DNA from: Combretum micranthum
Lineage: Eukaryota > Streptophyta > Magnoliopsida > Myrtales > Combretaceae
Assembly (NCBI GenBank): GCA_024138025.1
Contig: JAMXBD010000389.1
Coordinates: forward strand, 744,001-808,000
Length of the DNA stretch: 64,000 bases
Direction: 5' to 3'
The notes under the pieces were generated by a model. That model saw only the letters and a list, made by a program, of their open reading frames with translations. It was not told where the DNA came from and did not search any database. This document shows positions 13,801-28,800 of the stretch, piece by piece. How positions within the stretch are numbered: position 1 is the stretch's first letter; every line of letters begins with the position of its first letter. Position numbers and translations under genes: made by a program.

Positions 13801-16800
13801 GAGTCTATTATCCATGCATCGGTATGCAAGTTTTCTGAGGCGTTCATGCAAAGAGGGGATAAAGGTTTACCTGAAAGAGCCAGAGAACATGTTCCAGAGG
13901 TCTTTTCCAAGGATCCCAACAAATTTTTCAACTTCTCAATCTCTTCATTGTTGAACCCCCCAATTTTTGGGTTTTCTTCAAGTTTGGATCAGTCCACCAT
14001 ATATGCATGAAGTCTCTATTTGCCCTATGATTTCCCCACTCTCGGCTTGGTGGCTTACCTGCCAGCTTCCAACACCTCTCTTTTGTGTGCCTAGGTTTCT
14101 TGCAATAAGTGCACCAAAGATTATCTTTGTTCTCCTTAATATGATTTTCCCTATTGGGATATTTGGGCTGGTCACTTTTGCCTTTCTCTTGATGTTGTGT
14201 CTTTATTGCTAGGGCTGATCCATCTATTGTTTGGGAGTCGAGCATAACAGCACGCCGACTTTCTTCTGCCCTTATCAATGAGACGATCTCCTATAGGGAG
14301 GGTGTTTCCTCTTAAAAACTAGATAATGATCGAGTTTTTGCCACATATTTTGCAGTATATTTGCATATTCCGTGACTAATTTGTCCCCTTGTTTAGTGGC
14401 TCCAGTTTTGACTTTAATCTCATATACTTTGGCAGCATTATGAGCTTTTGAATGTGTATGAGGTAGGAAATCCCAAATCTCCTTTATTGTGTTGAAAAAC
14501 ATGGAATCCTCCTCATCCCATGCTTTAATTGTGGGGTCATCTTTTGCTGGTCCAATTCCAAGAAGATGATTAATTCTTCCTTTGCCTTTGAGATAAGTGC
14601 GGATAGATTGAGACCATTTGAGATAATTCTTCCCATTGAATCTATAGGATGCTCAGATATTCTGCAATTCTCCAATTTTCTGGACATTATTGGAGTCTTC
14701 AGTTGTTTGAGAGCTATTAATAATTTCAAACATGGTGATAGAAGATGTTCAGCAATTAAGAATAGACAAATCGAATGAGGAATTATAGCTATTAAGGCTT
14801 AAAAAAAATTGTAGATGAAATAGCCCTAGCAGCGATGAATGTTTATTGAAAAAATAAAAAAGAAAACCCTAGGAAAGAACCTTAGAGCTCTGATACCATG
14901 AAGAAAAACAAAGGAGAAAAAATTTCTATCTCTCTTTCTTATTCTTTTTCCTTACAATATGCAGTATAATATATAGAGGATTACATGAGGATAAAAAAAG
15001 AAAAAAAAACTGCAATACATGGAAAAAAACTTTAATACATGGTATTAATTCTCTTATTAAATCTCCTATTATTTACAGCAATAATTAATTCTCCTATTAA
15101 TTACAACTCACATATCTCGACAATAGGCTTAGGTTTTTTTTTTCATGTTATTTTATTAACAAAATATATCATCTTTTTCCGTTTTCTTTCTTCTGGTTAT
15201 AATACTAACAAAATATATCGTTACAGTGTTGTTATACACATATAGGTTAACAGATTAGGAAGACCATATATATATATATATTATCATTAGCTACATCTAT
15301 GTTCACAAATAGAATTCTTAAGCACATAATTGTATAGTAACATTTCAATTTGCCATTATTTTCTTCAATTTATAGATTTTACATATTTACTATTAGTACT
15401 GGCTCAAATGACTACCTTTGATTAACTAACAAAAGTATAGCTAGTTTATATGTTGTTGGAAAATATAATTTAATGGTATTTTTAGTCAGATCTATATTTG
15501 CTAGTCATAAATAAACTATGATAGCATATAAAATTTATTTTCCTCCATTAAAAGTCTCGTGTTCAAAGTAACTACAATTTCAATATAAAATTATATATTT
15601 TTGTAACTTATTTATTTTTTTTCTTTGTGTTGATAATCTGCATATGTTATATATTGCTATGTTGTATTAAATCACATGTATAACTTATTAAGTTAATGTG
15701 ATATGGTAAATTTTAACTATGTTGTTCAATTTAATTTTGCACATGCAATATGAGATTGATGAAATAGCAATTAATGCAAAAACAACTAATTGGAAAGCAA
15801 GAGTCATATTTCGAATCCTCTAAGCTAACAACAAAAGGAACTATACCATTTGATCCCTCTATCAGCCAAAAAATTGGAATACAAATGCATCATATCCTAA
15901 AAGGATTTTACCATGAATCCATTGATTTTATAGACTATTTCTTTTAGAGTTAATTTCTTATTTAGGACACTAATTGAATTCCTTATATAAGGTTAAAATG
16001 ACAATAATTACCAATTTACCACACCAAAACCGCGTTTTTATCACAAGATATACGAATAAACAGTAAATGCATGTATATCGCGTCTCTAAAACGTGATATC
16101 TGCATGCATATTGTGACTATAAGCTGCGATACATGTTTGAACGTATGGAGCAATATCGTGATTATTAATTGCGATATCCATAGAAATGCTTATATCACAA
16201 TTAATAATCGCAATATTGCGACGATACTCAAACATTAAATCGTAATTCTTTTACATGATTTTTGTGTAAAATTGAACATCTTGTTTCTTAAATGTGATTT
16301 TGCAACTGGAAATTGATAATTAATTTCATCCATGTAGTATATTAGTAATTATTTTGTATATGAACCTTAAACATGTATTGGACTCCTTTCTATGTAGTAG
16401 CAAAGTCTTTTTTTGACTTAGTGGAACATGATGAATCATTTAACTATCTCTAAGATTAGATAGACTTACACCTGATATCTTTCTATATATATAATGGTAT
16501 CCACTTATATCTATGGCACCAACGGCTAGTAATATGTAGATTGAGTTTTATTTTTATGAAACATTGTAATATAGAGGTATAGATATAAAAAATTGTAATA
16601 ATATAACATCAAGTAACAATATGAATTGAAAGAAAAAAAAGGCTAATACTTTCGGGAAAAGGAAAAAAATATTACTATTTTTTAAAAAAATTACGGAAAT
16701 GTCACTAGGCAAAAAATATTCCCAGATTTAAATAACTTAACATCATCTCCTCCTCTCTTCTAGAGACGAGGTCAGGCCAAGTAAGACCCCGTCTCTCCAA

Positions 16801-19800
16801 TAGACGACGTTAGCTCTACCATCACATAAGTTCATTGAAAATCATAACTCTGATTACATATAATTGTTATAACCTGTCAAAATCATACAGAATGAGCCAT
16901 ATAGATCATTCATTAACCATCATCCATCATGGCTAAACAACTTGCAGACTCCATAACTCAACCACAAAAGTATTCCCAAACCCAACCCATTAAAAAATTT
17001 AATGCCAAGCCCAATTCATTCTATCATAGCAGAATTGTAAAACTATTCACAGCAAACATAAAAAAACTCAGAATATGTTAAGTACATGAATGTTATGTTA
17101 ACTACAAACATCAATGAGAGAAATGAAGAATCTATATATAAGAACATTAAAGATAAAAATCTACACAACAGCTACTGCTAAATGCCCTGCCTCCTTCGTC
17201 CTCGCCTGACAAAAGTTCGAAGGAATGGTGTATGCTGGTGGACATCTTAATAAGGAAGCTCCATGGTCGGATCCACCTGAGTGAGTGTGGCATCCCTATC
17301 TCCACCACCAGCACCATAAGATGAAATGGGACTGGGTCTGGCTCCACTTGGGTGAGTCCCTCTCCTATATCATATGGCGGTGACGGAAGCCTCTTTTGTG
17401 GAGCGAGGGGGGTATGGAACTCGGTGTATGCTATGTTTCCCATGGGGGTCTCATATAGATGAGCATATGATGATGATGATGACGAGGCTCGGAATGAAGA
17501 AAATGTCGAAGGCCTGGCTCATTAGATACGTACTCATGCGAGAGTGAAGGCTTGTTTATGATATATACACCTCTCCTGATCCATACCCTATCCCCACCCA
17601 CGCCTCTCACTAGTCGGTTGCTATCTTTATACAGGTGAGGCTGTGGGTCTTTAGGTGCCGGTACTAGCGTTGATGCTGGCGCTGGATCATTCAAATTAGG
17701 TCCCATAAACTCATCCACTACACGAATGACATCTTGTGCAGTGGATAGAGTGTCATCTGGTGGCATGTCTGGGACTATAGATGAAATCTACCTTCAAGCG
17801 AGAGAGAACAAGTAGATCCGTGAACAACAAACACATTTTAAATCCATATATAGTTTATGTAGTCAATGAACTAACCATATGCCAAATAATGGCCCCTGTA
17901 CGACTTATCCAACGCCAGGTGATCGCATAGTACCAGTCAAAATAATCTACAGATGTGCCAGTGGGAATATTTGGTACCTCGACAATGCGATCTCGCCTGC
18001 CATCCTACTTAGCTATCCACCTGGCATGCTCCGATACCTAGTTCCACTCAAAACAACCTCATACGTCTAGCTTATGTAGGGCTCTCATATCAACTGGATG
18101 GTCGGGAATCCCCTAGAAACCACTAAACCGTCTGAGCACCCTGTTAAGATAGTAATGCTCGACAATGTGAAAGCAAATCAGGGGGACTCGAGCACTCCAT
18201 ATGTCATTGCCCGCCCATCAGTACACAGGGAGGGAATCCATAATAATAGCATAAGGGGCCTAAACAACCTGTAGAAGAAAGAAAAGTACATTATACATTA
18301 GTATATACAACATAACTATATACGTGTGAACACATAAAAATATACAAATCGATACTTGGTTGGGGAGCTATCTATCAAAACATCCCCTATACTTGAATAG
18401 TAAATGTATGGGAGCAAGTGACATCAAAAGTAACACCCTAATAACTGATCAATGGGTAATCTACAGTAACTGATGTGATCTGTCATCGCAGCGGAGCGAT
18501 GTGTGGGAAATGCTCCCATGCCCTGATCTAGAGGACTACTAAGGGTCCTGTTATGTCATCCGTCTCTACATGAGAAGCCACGCATAACTTTCTGTATGGC
18601 CTTTCCAAGCAACTGATGGTCTAAATCCTAGTAACTGGTGGCACAACTCTGGCCAATCAATTCGAGATGTGCCGGTAATTGCATGGCCATCGATGGGCAA
18701 GCCAGTGAGTGCAGCAACGTCTTGTAACGTCACAATCCACTCTATCGTCCGTATGTGAAACTCGTGTGTCTCTGGACACCATCTCTCTACCAGAGCTGTA
18801 ATAAGGTGCCAATCCAACTGTACAAACGGTATCCGAGCAGCACCTATGAAATCGGCATGCGATAGAAATGAAACAAGTTTCTTATCTAGGACTACAGGCA
18901 TGTCGTCCAACCGTCTAAGCTTTGCATCTATAAGACGACAATGTAACACCACATGCTCCTGCATTTGAAAACAAATCCATGACTCAATCTGTGTGTAGAT
19001 GATCTAAGTAATTGGATGATGAAATAATCTTACCTATCCCTCTCGTGTTAGCTTCGATCCTTGAACAAACTGCCCTATAAGTATAGAATTATCGAGTGGT
19101 CTCGGATCCATCTATAATGAAGAAAGTAGGGAATAGTGTTAGCAGAAGCATATGGAAAAAAAGAAGAAAGAATAGATGGAGTATGCGACGTAAATGTAGC
19201 AAAAGAAATGATATGAACCAAATAAATACCACTATGACTCAATTGGCTTGTAAGGGTCTTACTAGCCGCTTACCTACTAGGACAACCTCTAATGTTATAG
19301 CCTGTTTGCTCACACGAATAGCATGAATAACGTCGTGAGCCATCTGGAATATCCATCTCATTCTGGAACAGTTTTTCTCTAGGCCTACCCCTTTTCCTAA
19401 TAAGTCCTAGGATGGGGTGTCACTTTGAAACGTCGAGAGAAGTCCAATTAGCCTTATTTGCTGTAGGTATGAAGGATTACCCATACACCCGCAACTGAAT
19501 TCTCCCATCTGTACCATTGCCCTACTTGGCCAACACAATCCATGTACAGAGTTCTCATTATTGCTATTGCATGGGAGAATGGGATTCTATACGTTTGTCA
19601 TTTATTGCATGTGCATCTACATGCTCGCAACACTTTGTGAATGTGATCCCCCTTTTGGCCATACATTGTAAGGCGCGGAACGGTTATAACCTCAAATACT
19701 CGTCCATGGTAGTTAAAACACGTTACCGATGGGCACTTGCAACATTGTTTCACCTTTCAAACTTCATTGTAGCATACGGTGTAAGCAACATACCCGAATT

Positions 19801-22800
19801 CATTGCTTCGGCCTTCCGTCTTTTAGGGGTGGGCACGGATCGGTTTGGTTTTTTTTTCATCCCAAACCAAACAATTAAATAACGGTTTGGTTCGGATTAT
19901 AGATTTTTAAACCATTAAATAACGGTTTTGGTTCGGTTTGGATTACGGTTTAAATCAAAATTCTAACTAAAAATCTAGTTTTTTTTTTTATATTTGTGTA
20001 GATTCTTAAATATTATATCATTTTACAAAGTTGATATTATAAACCATGACAAAATACTTTAAATTCATCATACTTTTAATCTATAGTTTCTATAAAATCA
20101 TTATCCACGAATAAAATACATTCACCACCATTTATAGTAAGTCATATTATATTTTTAATATAACCATCATTCAATTATTACCAATAATTTAGCTAAAATA
20201 AAAAATCATCTATAAACCAATTCATCAATGAATAAAATGATCAGCTGACAAAATATATTAAACAACTAATATATAATGAAAGTTTTATAACTGAATAAAT
20301 AAATTTCATACTTTACAAAGTTAAAAGCTATTTAAAAAACAATAGTTCATCATCAATAAAAAATTACATATCATGAGCTTAAAAAAAATTAAAAAAAGGA
20401 CAAGTTGATTTTAATTAATATTCATCAAATAATAAATATCAAATAAAATCATATAAACATATAGTAAAATATTATTATATTTTTCTAAAACGGTTTGGTT
20501 CGGTTTTATGGATTGGTTTGGTTTACCTTCCAAACCAAACCATAAATTTACGGATTGGTTCGGATTTGAAAATTTTCAAACCAAACCATGAAAAAAACCA
20601 TATTTTCGGTTTGGATTGGTTCGGTTACGGATTGGTTTGGTTCGATCGGTTTTTTTGCCCACCCCTACCGTCTTTACCTATTGAATATGGAGTTGCAATT
20701 GTAGAATGTTTTCTTTACTAATGTTGCTACAAGTAAGCACCGAGCATTTTTTAGAATGGAATTGTAACTTTCAGCCATGTTTGTTGTACCAATTCTGAAT
20801 CTTACCCTTCATCATAAGATAAAAGTCCATTTATATGGATGCAACTCGCGAAAATATCTTGATGTCCATGGACTATTTTGTTTTGCTGCATTGAAGTAAC
20901 CATAAAACTTTATGATCTGCATCTAGTATGCTGCTATTTTAACTAATTACTTATATTTCTTGCTTTTGCTCTTCGAGTTGAAGTTGCTAGCAACATACCT
21001 GATACACCACCACCATGGCCACCCTCTAGGCCATATAACATGCTCACCTTCAACTGCACTCTTAATGCTAGCATGCCGGTTAGATATTAAGCAGATATTT
21101 AAACGGTACTTGATAACGTGTTTCAGCAATTTTGTAAGGAACCAATTCCATGAGTCCTCTTTCCCTTCGTCGATAAGACAATACGCAAATGGAACTATGA
21201 TTTGCCCCATCTACTGCTACTACGATGAGCAGTTTGTGATTGTACTTACCATACAAAAAGGTCCCATCAATTGTGACTGCGGGTTTGCAAACAATTAACA
21301 GATGCAATTTATTTCATCAATATCAATCATTTGTAAATAAATACAAGCATATATCCAAAACATATGTGCAATACTGGAACGCTTAAATGCAAGGGGCAAA
21401 TGCCTAGAAGAGTTTGTCAAGGAATACGTGTCCTATTATGTTCGAATCCACAGTTCTCCACTCCACCTTTGTTCTTGGATTTGCCTCTGTTATCGCATTA
21501 AGTATATGTGGGAACATATGGTTGTTCCCAACTTGCATTTGCCTGGGGAAAAGCTACCACGTTATCATTTCCATCATCGTTATAGCCATCACTAGATTCA
21601 CTTGTCGAGGAGTCTTGCATCACATCAGTATCGCGATCACATGTCCAATCCGTTGCAATATTTCCAAAGTTACCTATCTACACTTGTACACTACCTATTA
21701 TCTAGATTGGAGTTGAGTTTAAGTCTACCAACCCTTAGTTGCCAATATTTTCAATAAGACCCACTTCCCTTATAGGTGCCTGAGGCAGATCGTTCTCAAA
21801 TATCTGCACATACACAGGCACTGACCCCTCAGTATGCACCAACATCCCATGTGCAGCCTCATAATCAGTTACTGGAATAACATCATACTGTAGCGTCCTA
21901 TCTCCAATAGCTATCCTATGATATAGCTCAATTCGATGTATAGACCTATTTACCTTAAGTCTATTATAAATTATACCAACTATTTCCTTATATGTTGAAT
22001 TCCTACTAACACTGACCAATGTAATTGGTCACTTATCATAACTAAAACCATCATTCCTCTCACAATGTTGATATGAGCGTACATTACAAACTTTGCCTTA
22101 TCCATTTCCTTTCCTCATATACCATGTTATATCACAAAACATAAGATGAATACATGAAATTCGCACCATGACTTATCTATCGCACTCATATAATATTTAA
22201 GCATATTTACTAATGCTGCTATATTCACCTTAGTCTTCTAATAGTATATTATCAATGTGTATGATGTATACAATGTATGATTTTATGATTTGGTTCCTAA
22301 TTTCAAAAAATAAATACTATAATCACAATGACATCAAAATTACATCAATTATATAGAGAAAACTACAATACAAAAAAAGGGAAAAAATGAAAAAAAAAGT
22401 TGTCATTCGGACTGAAACGAAGGAACAGCACGATAGGGATAAAAAAAACAAAACACCACGCTAAAGCTCGTTTCCCAAACTCATACCACAATGTAGCAAT
22501 ACTAACAGTAAATATAGGATCTCAACATCCAATACAACATCACAAATATCGAAAAATTCAGCGAAAATTAAAAACGAAATTACCTATAGATTTCGGCACG
22601 GTTTCAAGATTTTTCGCACAAAATTCTTCACTTCTGCATGATCTTATCACTTTCCCAACACCTGACAATCGATCTAACTCCAAATAATGCCTTGATTTTG
22701 CATCAATCACAATTGAGAAATTGGGGGCTAGGGTTTCAGTTTGGGATTTGAGAAATCGAGAGTGTTTTCCGCTTGCAAAATGAAGGAGACGAGGTCTTGT

Positions 22801-25800
22801 TGTGAATATAGAGCTTAACAATCTTGTTTATTGAAGAGACGAGGCTATCTGCTGAGGATCTTGTCTGTCAAAGAGACAAGGTTATTACTTACGATGAGCC
22901 TCGTCTCTTGAAGAGACGAGGTTCATGCGCAACATTGACCTCGTCTCTTAATGACCTCATTTTTTGAAGAGACAAGGTCAAGTTGCCTAAGACCCCGCTT
23001 GTTTCAAGATAAATATTTTATGGAAACAATTTCTTTTGTTTTCCTTTATTTGTTAAGCGATAAAGAACACTTTAAGTAGAAAACATTTTCCCTTGTAAGG
23101 AAAAATAATTTCCATTAAAGAGTAAATTATACTTATTTTAAGAAAAACGACTTACTCTTTTCAAAACGTAAAGTTATTTTTTGAATTAGCTTTTACAAGT
23201 ATTCAAACTATAGTAGTGTGATATTTATTTAATTTTTATCATAATTAATCAATAAATTATATTTTAAACATAAAAATAATTTAATGAAAAAAAGAAAAAT
23301 AAAAAATCATTAAAAAATTATAAATATGAATTGATGGTTTGTAAATAAATATTATATATTTTATACTTTAATCTTTAACTAAAATTATTTGACATAATGT
23401 ACTTATATAATAACATGCTAATGAATAATTATTCATATAAGATAATGTGTTACATAATATTGGTTAGTCAAATACTGAAAAATTTTTTCGATATATTTTT
23501 GTAAATATAACCAAACATATGAAAAATATACTATTTTTAGGAAAATATTTTTATGTAAATTTTTCTTTTTAAATATAAGACATTTTTCTTGAAATAGAGG
23601 GTCTAAAAGTAGTAATATATTTTTTTTCTAGCGGCAATTTTTTTAAAAATGGTAATATTTTTTTTCTTTTCCCAATACTTCCTCCCACTTGCCTCTACTT
23701 CCCGCCGCTTCCCTAACCAAACAAAGCAAGAGGTTTGGAATCTCACATTGTTTCTTTCTAAATAATGGTACAGGAACTTGGGTCTGAACCTTTTGTCTGG
23801 ATACATCCCATCACAAATTGGAACTTTGGTGCGCCTCGAGTACCTGTAAGCCACCCAATGCTTCCTTCCTTCTCTTTTATTCGAATGTCACTCTTTTTTA
23901 TGTTTGTATCGGTAGGTGGCTCAATGCCAATGCTTTTACTGGAGAGATTCCGGAGGAGATCAGTAATCTCACGGAGCTAATTGGCCTGTAAGTCCGTGTC
24001 ATTTCATTTATAATTGAAGAAAGGAATTTACTTGCATCTTATATGGTATCATACAGTCCATGGACTCACTAGAGATGACTATAGGCTAATGAATTAGAGA
24101 ATTTACGGGTTAGTGGGTTAGATGATGGATTGGAAGGTGCTGTCAGACATAGTTCCAAAAACTTTGAATTATTACTTACTGACTTCAATGATGCAAGAAG
24201 AAGAAAAAAGGCTATGGGTTGATGATAGGTACTAGAATGATTTTTGCTAGTAGGATAACCACATTTTAGAAATATTTTTGAACCTGAAATATGATGTGAA
24301 TCCCTTTCTTTGTTGAAAGCACAGGATTAGGCAATTAGCAGATATTATTTGGGACCAAAAAGTGTGGGTGATATGAGCCACAAGATTTTAAAAATAGACA
24401 GAAGCTAATTTTATTGAATCCGTAATGGAACAACAAGAATACAACTTTTGATTATGGAAGTTCACAAGAGAAGATTTTGCTCCTTAGAGGGTTTTGAAAA
24501 GATTTGTTTTCTTGGCTGAAGAATAACTTTACTGTCCATGATCTTATTATAGCTATCTAACACTAACAATTTTTAGATATTTCTACTCTTGAAGTAACCG
24601 GAAAATAAATGTATTAGGAGTTATTAGGAGTTTTATCAATATATACCCTCTCAAAATTGACCTTCTTCTCAAGGTCAATGTAAAAACTGGAAATAAATGT
24701 ATCAAGTGGTGGGCTTGGAAAATTATCTTTGGCATTGAACGAAGAATGGTAATGCTAAGAAAATATTGTAATCCACAACCAGCAGTCCTAATTCAAAAAT
24801 CCATAGCAAAAATGCCATGAAAATGGACTAGTACTAGCTTGAGGATCCAAGGATCTGTTTGGATTATCTGATTTTCATCTACATTTGATCTATATCTATA
24901 TCTTATTTGTATGTTATCTTATTGATTTGTTTACGACTAAAAATTTCTATTTTTTATTTGTATCTGCTTTTGACAAAGTTTGACGACAAACCAAACAGAC
25001 CATAAGTCAAAAGCATGTCCATCACCAACCTTTCTAACCCCATCATCCTCTTCCCTAGCCGGTACCTTGTCATGTGCCATGGACCTCAAGGACTTTTTAG
25101 ACCATGTATGCTGTGTTGTTAGGACTTGGTTCCTACGAACAAAACTCTCACCAGGCTCTGACTCAAACGAGCATTACCATAAAAAGAACTTGCTCCTCAA
25201 ATGAGAGTATTGAAGAAGACTGGGATTGTACTCAATTTGACTATTCTTTGTCAATGAATCAACTTATTGAGTAGAATCAGGATTGAATATTCCATGATTG
25301 AATTCTTTCCATATTAGAGGTAATTTTACTTGTTCGATCTTAAATTCAATACTCCTCATTGAGCACTTCTTCTTGTGGCCTCAGTGCTTATTCAACTAAA
25401 ACCATTGATTCACAATCAAAAAGATCATCTCACCTTTCTGTTTATCAACTGCGGAAGAAGATTCTTCTCTTACATGTGAATTACACATCCATACCTATCA
25501 TTCTAGAGATCCTGCAGCGAGGTTGCAGCAAATACAGTACCTTCCAACTTCTTATAATGTTCATCAACAGCAGTGATCTGTTACAGTAATTTTGCGCAAC
25601 TCCCTCACACTTTATCTGCAGGATGATTCACTTTCTTCTCTAATGAATCAACATGAGATTTCAGACTTGTCATTTCATCCAGCAATTGTTCTCCCCATAG
25701 ATGGCACCACTTGATACCAACTGCAGGTTCTAAAAAACAAACAAAAGCTAATTTTGTTGGATCCAAAAAATTGAAAAATAAGAATACAACTGTGGATAAT

Positions 25801-28800
25801 GGAAGTTCACAAGAGCATCACTTGCTCTCCAAAGGGTTTTGCAAAGATTTTTTTTTTTTTTTTTGGCTGATATCATTGTGTGGTCTTTTCATAGCACTAC
25901 CAATTTTCAGAGACTTCTGGAGCTTTGTAGAAGTAATCAGAATTACAGCAAAGAAAATAACTAGCTGCCAGTATGGGAAGCACAAACAAATACTACCAAC
26001 TGTCTAAGCTGATGCAACTAACAATGATAAAAAGATTAACTAACTGTTCCTATTAGGATTTGTATCTGTGGGACTTGTCAATTATCATAGAATGCTTAGA
26101 TACTGTTCTGGGAGTTGTTGTAGGAGCTATTATAATGGAGACTTGTATGTGTTATCTGTGATTCCTTTATTAGGTACAAACATGACTTTCATATAGTATG
26201 GCTGACTCTTTGTACAGTTTTAAATTATTGATACATGATCTGTGTTAGAAAAAACTTGTAAGTTACATATATTGAAGTCTCATACTTTTGGAAATAAACA
26301 GAGAAGAAACTCATATGTGACAAAAGTTTATTATTTATATCATAATTTTCTAGTACAATTATAGTAAATTGTTTTCCATTTTCAATTTTGCCACTAGAGA
26401 AATATGCAAGTCCATTCATTCCCCTGTGCGCGCGCCTACCCCCGCCCCCCACCACACACACACACACACACTCACACAACCCCACAAAAAATATAAATAT
26501 AAAAATAAAAATAAAAATGTAAGTCCAAGTAACATCTCATGTTCTGTGTAAGAAGTTGAAGTTTTTCAGAAACCAGTTCTTTTAACTCCCAAAGTATTTT
26601 ATAACTTTGTAACATCTAAACTGCATCACCTTTTGCCTATCTCAGATGGTATAGTGAGGTGAGAAGGTATAGAGTCAATTTGGATTTTCCTCAATATCTA
26701 AATGTAGTCTTCACTTTAACCGCCTTGGAAAAAATGCAATTTACTATTCTTAACATATTGACAAGTTGATCAATAAATTAAATCCACCCCCCAACCAAAA
26801 AACAGCAAAAAAAATAAAAAGTAAGAGAACCGTAGAGTGAGCTGATGATGATTTCACTTCAGTCAAAAATTGTGTAAGTGCTTTCCTTTTTTTTTTTTAT
26901 TTTTTGGTATAATAATATCTCAAGCGACTTGCTTGTACAGTTATTTCATGCCTTCTATCAGCTGGAAGTTGGCATAATTCAAAATAGAGGGTAGAAAATT
27001 TGTTGTTCAGTGGTCAAGATGATTATTGAAAAACAGTGTGTGAAAAAGACAGCTCCTGAGGTCATGTGAGAGACGTACCCTACATTTGATCTCTGAATAC
27101 ATGGACAATTATCAACTTTTCTTACATACTTGTATATATTACTGTCCTCCCTCTTGGTTCTCCTAATATTTTTGATTTATGACAAAGGGCGTATTTAATT
27201 CTCGATATAAGGTACTTTTTTTCCAATTTTTGTTTATAATCCGACAAGTGTGATATATGGTAATACCCAACAATTTCTGTAGTAATTAATTCTCATGTGT
27301 ATGTTAATAGCTTTAGTAGTTGAGTTCATGGGAGGTCATGATAGCTGCCAGCTGCTGATGGCGATGGCTGCCCTCTGCATATTAAAGCTAGCCATGCCAA
27401 TGCTTCCAGCTATTAAATTCTTTGTGATTGTTATATAATCTCAGGAAGTTGTGGAATTTGGTGGCTTTTATCTCTGTTGCCGCTGCTTCCATTACATGAC
27501 CCACTGTCACTCACATTTAGAAGCTACCAATTACCACAAATTTACATGAGACTATATGACAACTACAAAGAATAGATTATAGCAACTGTCATTCTAGCTT
27601 CATATCTCACTGTTCCCCCTCTAGGCAAGCGGCAATACTTTCATTCTTGGCAGCAGGAGTGCAACACATCTGATGTGTAGGAGTGGTGTTAAGATTTAAT
27701 AACTCTTCTGTGTCCTTGAAAAGTGTGATTGTGTATGCAGTGAGTCTCGCATTGAGTCCTCATGATATTGGATTCTTATGGGTCTTGTTTTCTGTAGTTT
27801 AGTGTGTGTCTGTTTTTTTTGGGTCTTTTCTGTGCATATTTTCTCTTTTTCAATGAAAGCTTACTGACAGGCAAAAAAAAAAAAAGGTCAAAAAATGTTT
27901 GGAAAATGTCTAATTACAAATAAATGTTCTCCATAAAACCATGTGGCAGTGGTGTTATCCTCTTATTGTTTATGCATGTTGGTGCAATTGCTGGTCTTTT
28001 GTAGGTCAGTTGCAGAGAACAACTTTTCTGGCTCATTACCATTTAACCTTGGTAATCTCTTAAATTTAAAGATGCTGTAAGTTTTCACGTCTTCTTAAGC
28101 TTCTCATTTCAGTTATGCATTCGATTTAGGTTTTACCCCGTTTTTCAATCAGTCCTTCAGAAAGTGCATGATCAACTCGAGTGCAAAATCTTATATTTAT
28201 AATTTATAAGTATTTATTTATTTATCTAATTCTTCCCATTTGCTTTTTCATGACATATGCCACATTTATGTTTTATTTTGTGTTTTTGTTTATTTATTTA
28301 TTTTTATGTAATTTCAGATTTTCATTGATATAGGTATAATCATTACATGGCTTAACAAGAAAAGAAAAGAGGAAAAAGTGCTAACACTAGACAAACAACA
28401 AAACTAGAAGATAAGACTCACTTGAGACCTAAAACCTCGGGCAAAAGTTGGTGGTAATGTTGTGCTCTCCAAGGGGATGCAGGATTTCAATGAATCTTGT
28501 TTGAAATCAGAATTGGATGAGATTCATTCCTCAAGCATCACCCATACTTGGTCTAATAGATGCTCGCACAACCCGATTCTTAGAAGGCTTAATAGAGCTC
28601 CTTCAACCAGGCATGATGCGACAATTTTCGATTCAGAAGCTCTTATTCTTAGTCCCTGTATTTCTAATCATTCCCTTATTATTATGTAGCTGCACATTGT
28701 TTCCCCCACATGGAGGACTAACTTTAAATTTTTCAAATTTTGGATGGATCATTCGGACTCCTATTGTGAAAGAGATTTGGGGATGCCGATTGGAGGGTAC

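Larger units (their letters stand above)
10315..15122 (-). mobile_element. Copia-1: structurally complete Ty1/copia LTR retrotransposon
   Basis: 4.8 kb, antisense to the host gene. It has two LTRs of about 220 bp with TG...CA ends, a primer site complementary to initiator tRNA-Met next to the right LTR, a polypurine tract next to the left LTR, and the order gag-protease-integrase-RT-RNase H on the minus strand, which defines copia. The flanking 5-mers acagg (10310-10314) and atagg (15123-15127) are a target duplication with one mismatch. The LTRs differ at roughly a dozen places and every domain carries stops or frameshifts, so the copy is old and inactive, though it could be mobilised in trans. 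Confidence 0.92.
16654..22990 (-). mobile_element. Decayed Mutator-like element with mudrA and PMD genes
   Basis: The left end starts gggaaaaggaaaaaaatatt and matches the terminal repeat of the miniature element at 53110-53505. Palindrome units of the same family sit at both ends (16750-16808 and 22823-22976). Between them, on the minus strand, lie a mudrA-type transposase and, downstream, a plant-mobile-domain protein. After caagttgccta near 22985 the right terminal repeat is lost or diverged, so the right boundary and target duplication cannot be fixed. Stops, a lost catalytic Asp and a hAT-type insertion show it is inactive. Confidence 0.78.

Noticed and set aside
13774..14212. Plus-strand open frames in copia-1 gag/protease
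   Set aside because: They are antisense to recognised gag and protease motifs.
17879..18070. Plus-strand open frame across the PMD region
   Set aside because: It is a shadow of the minus-strand PMD gene region with no domain of its own.
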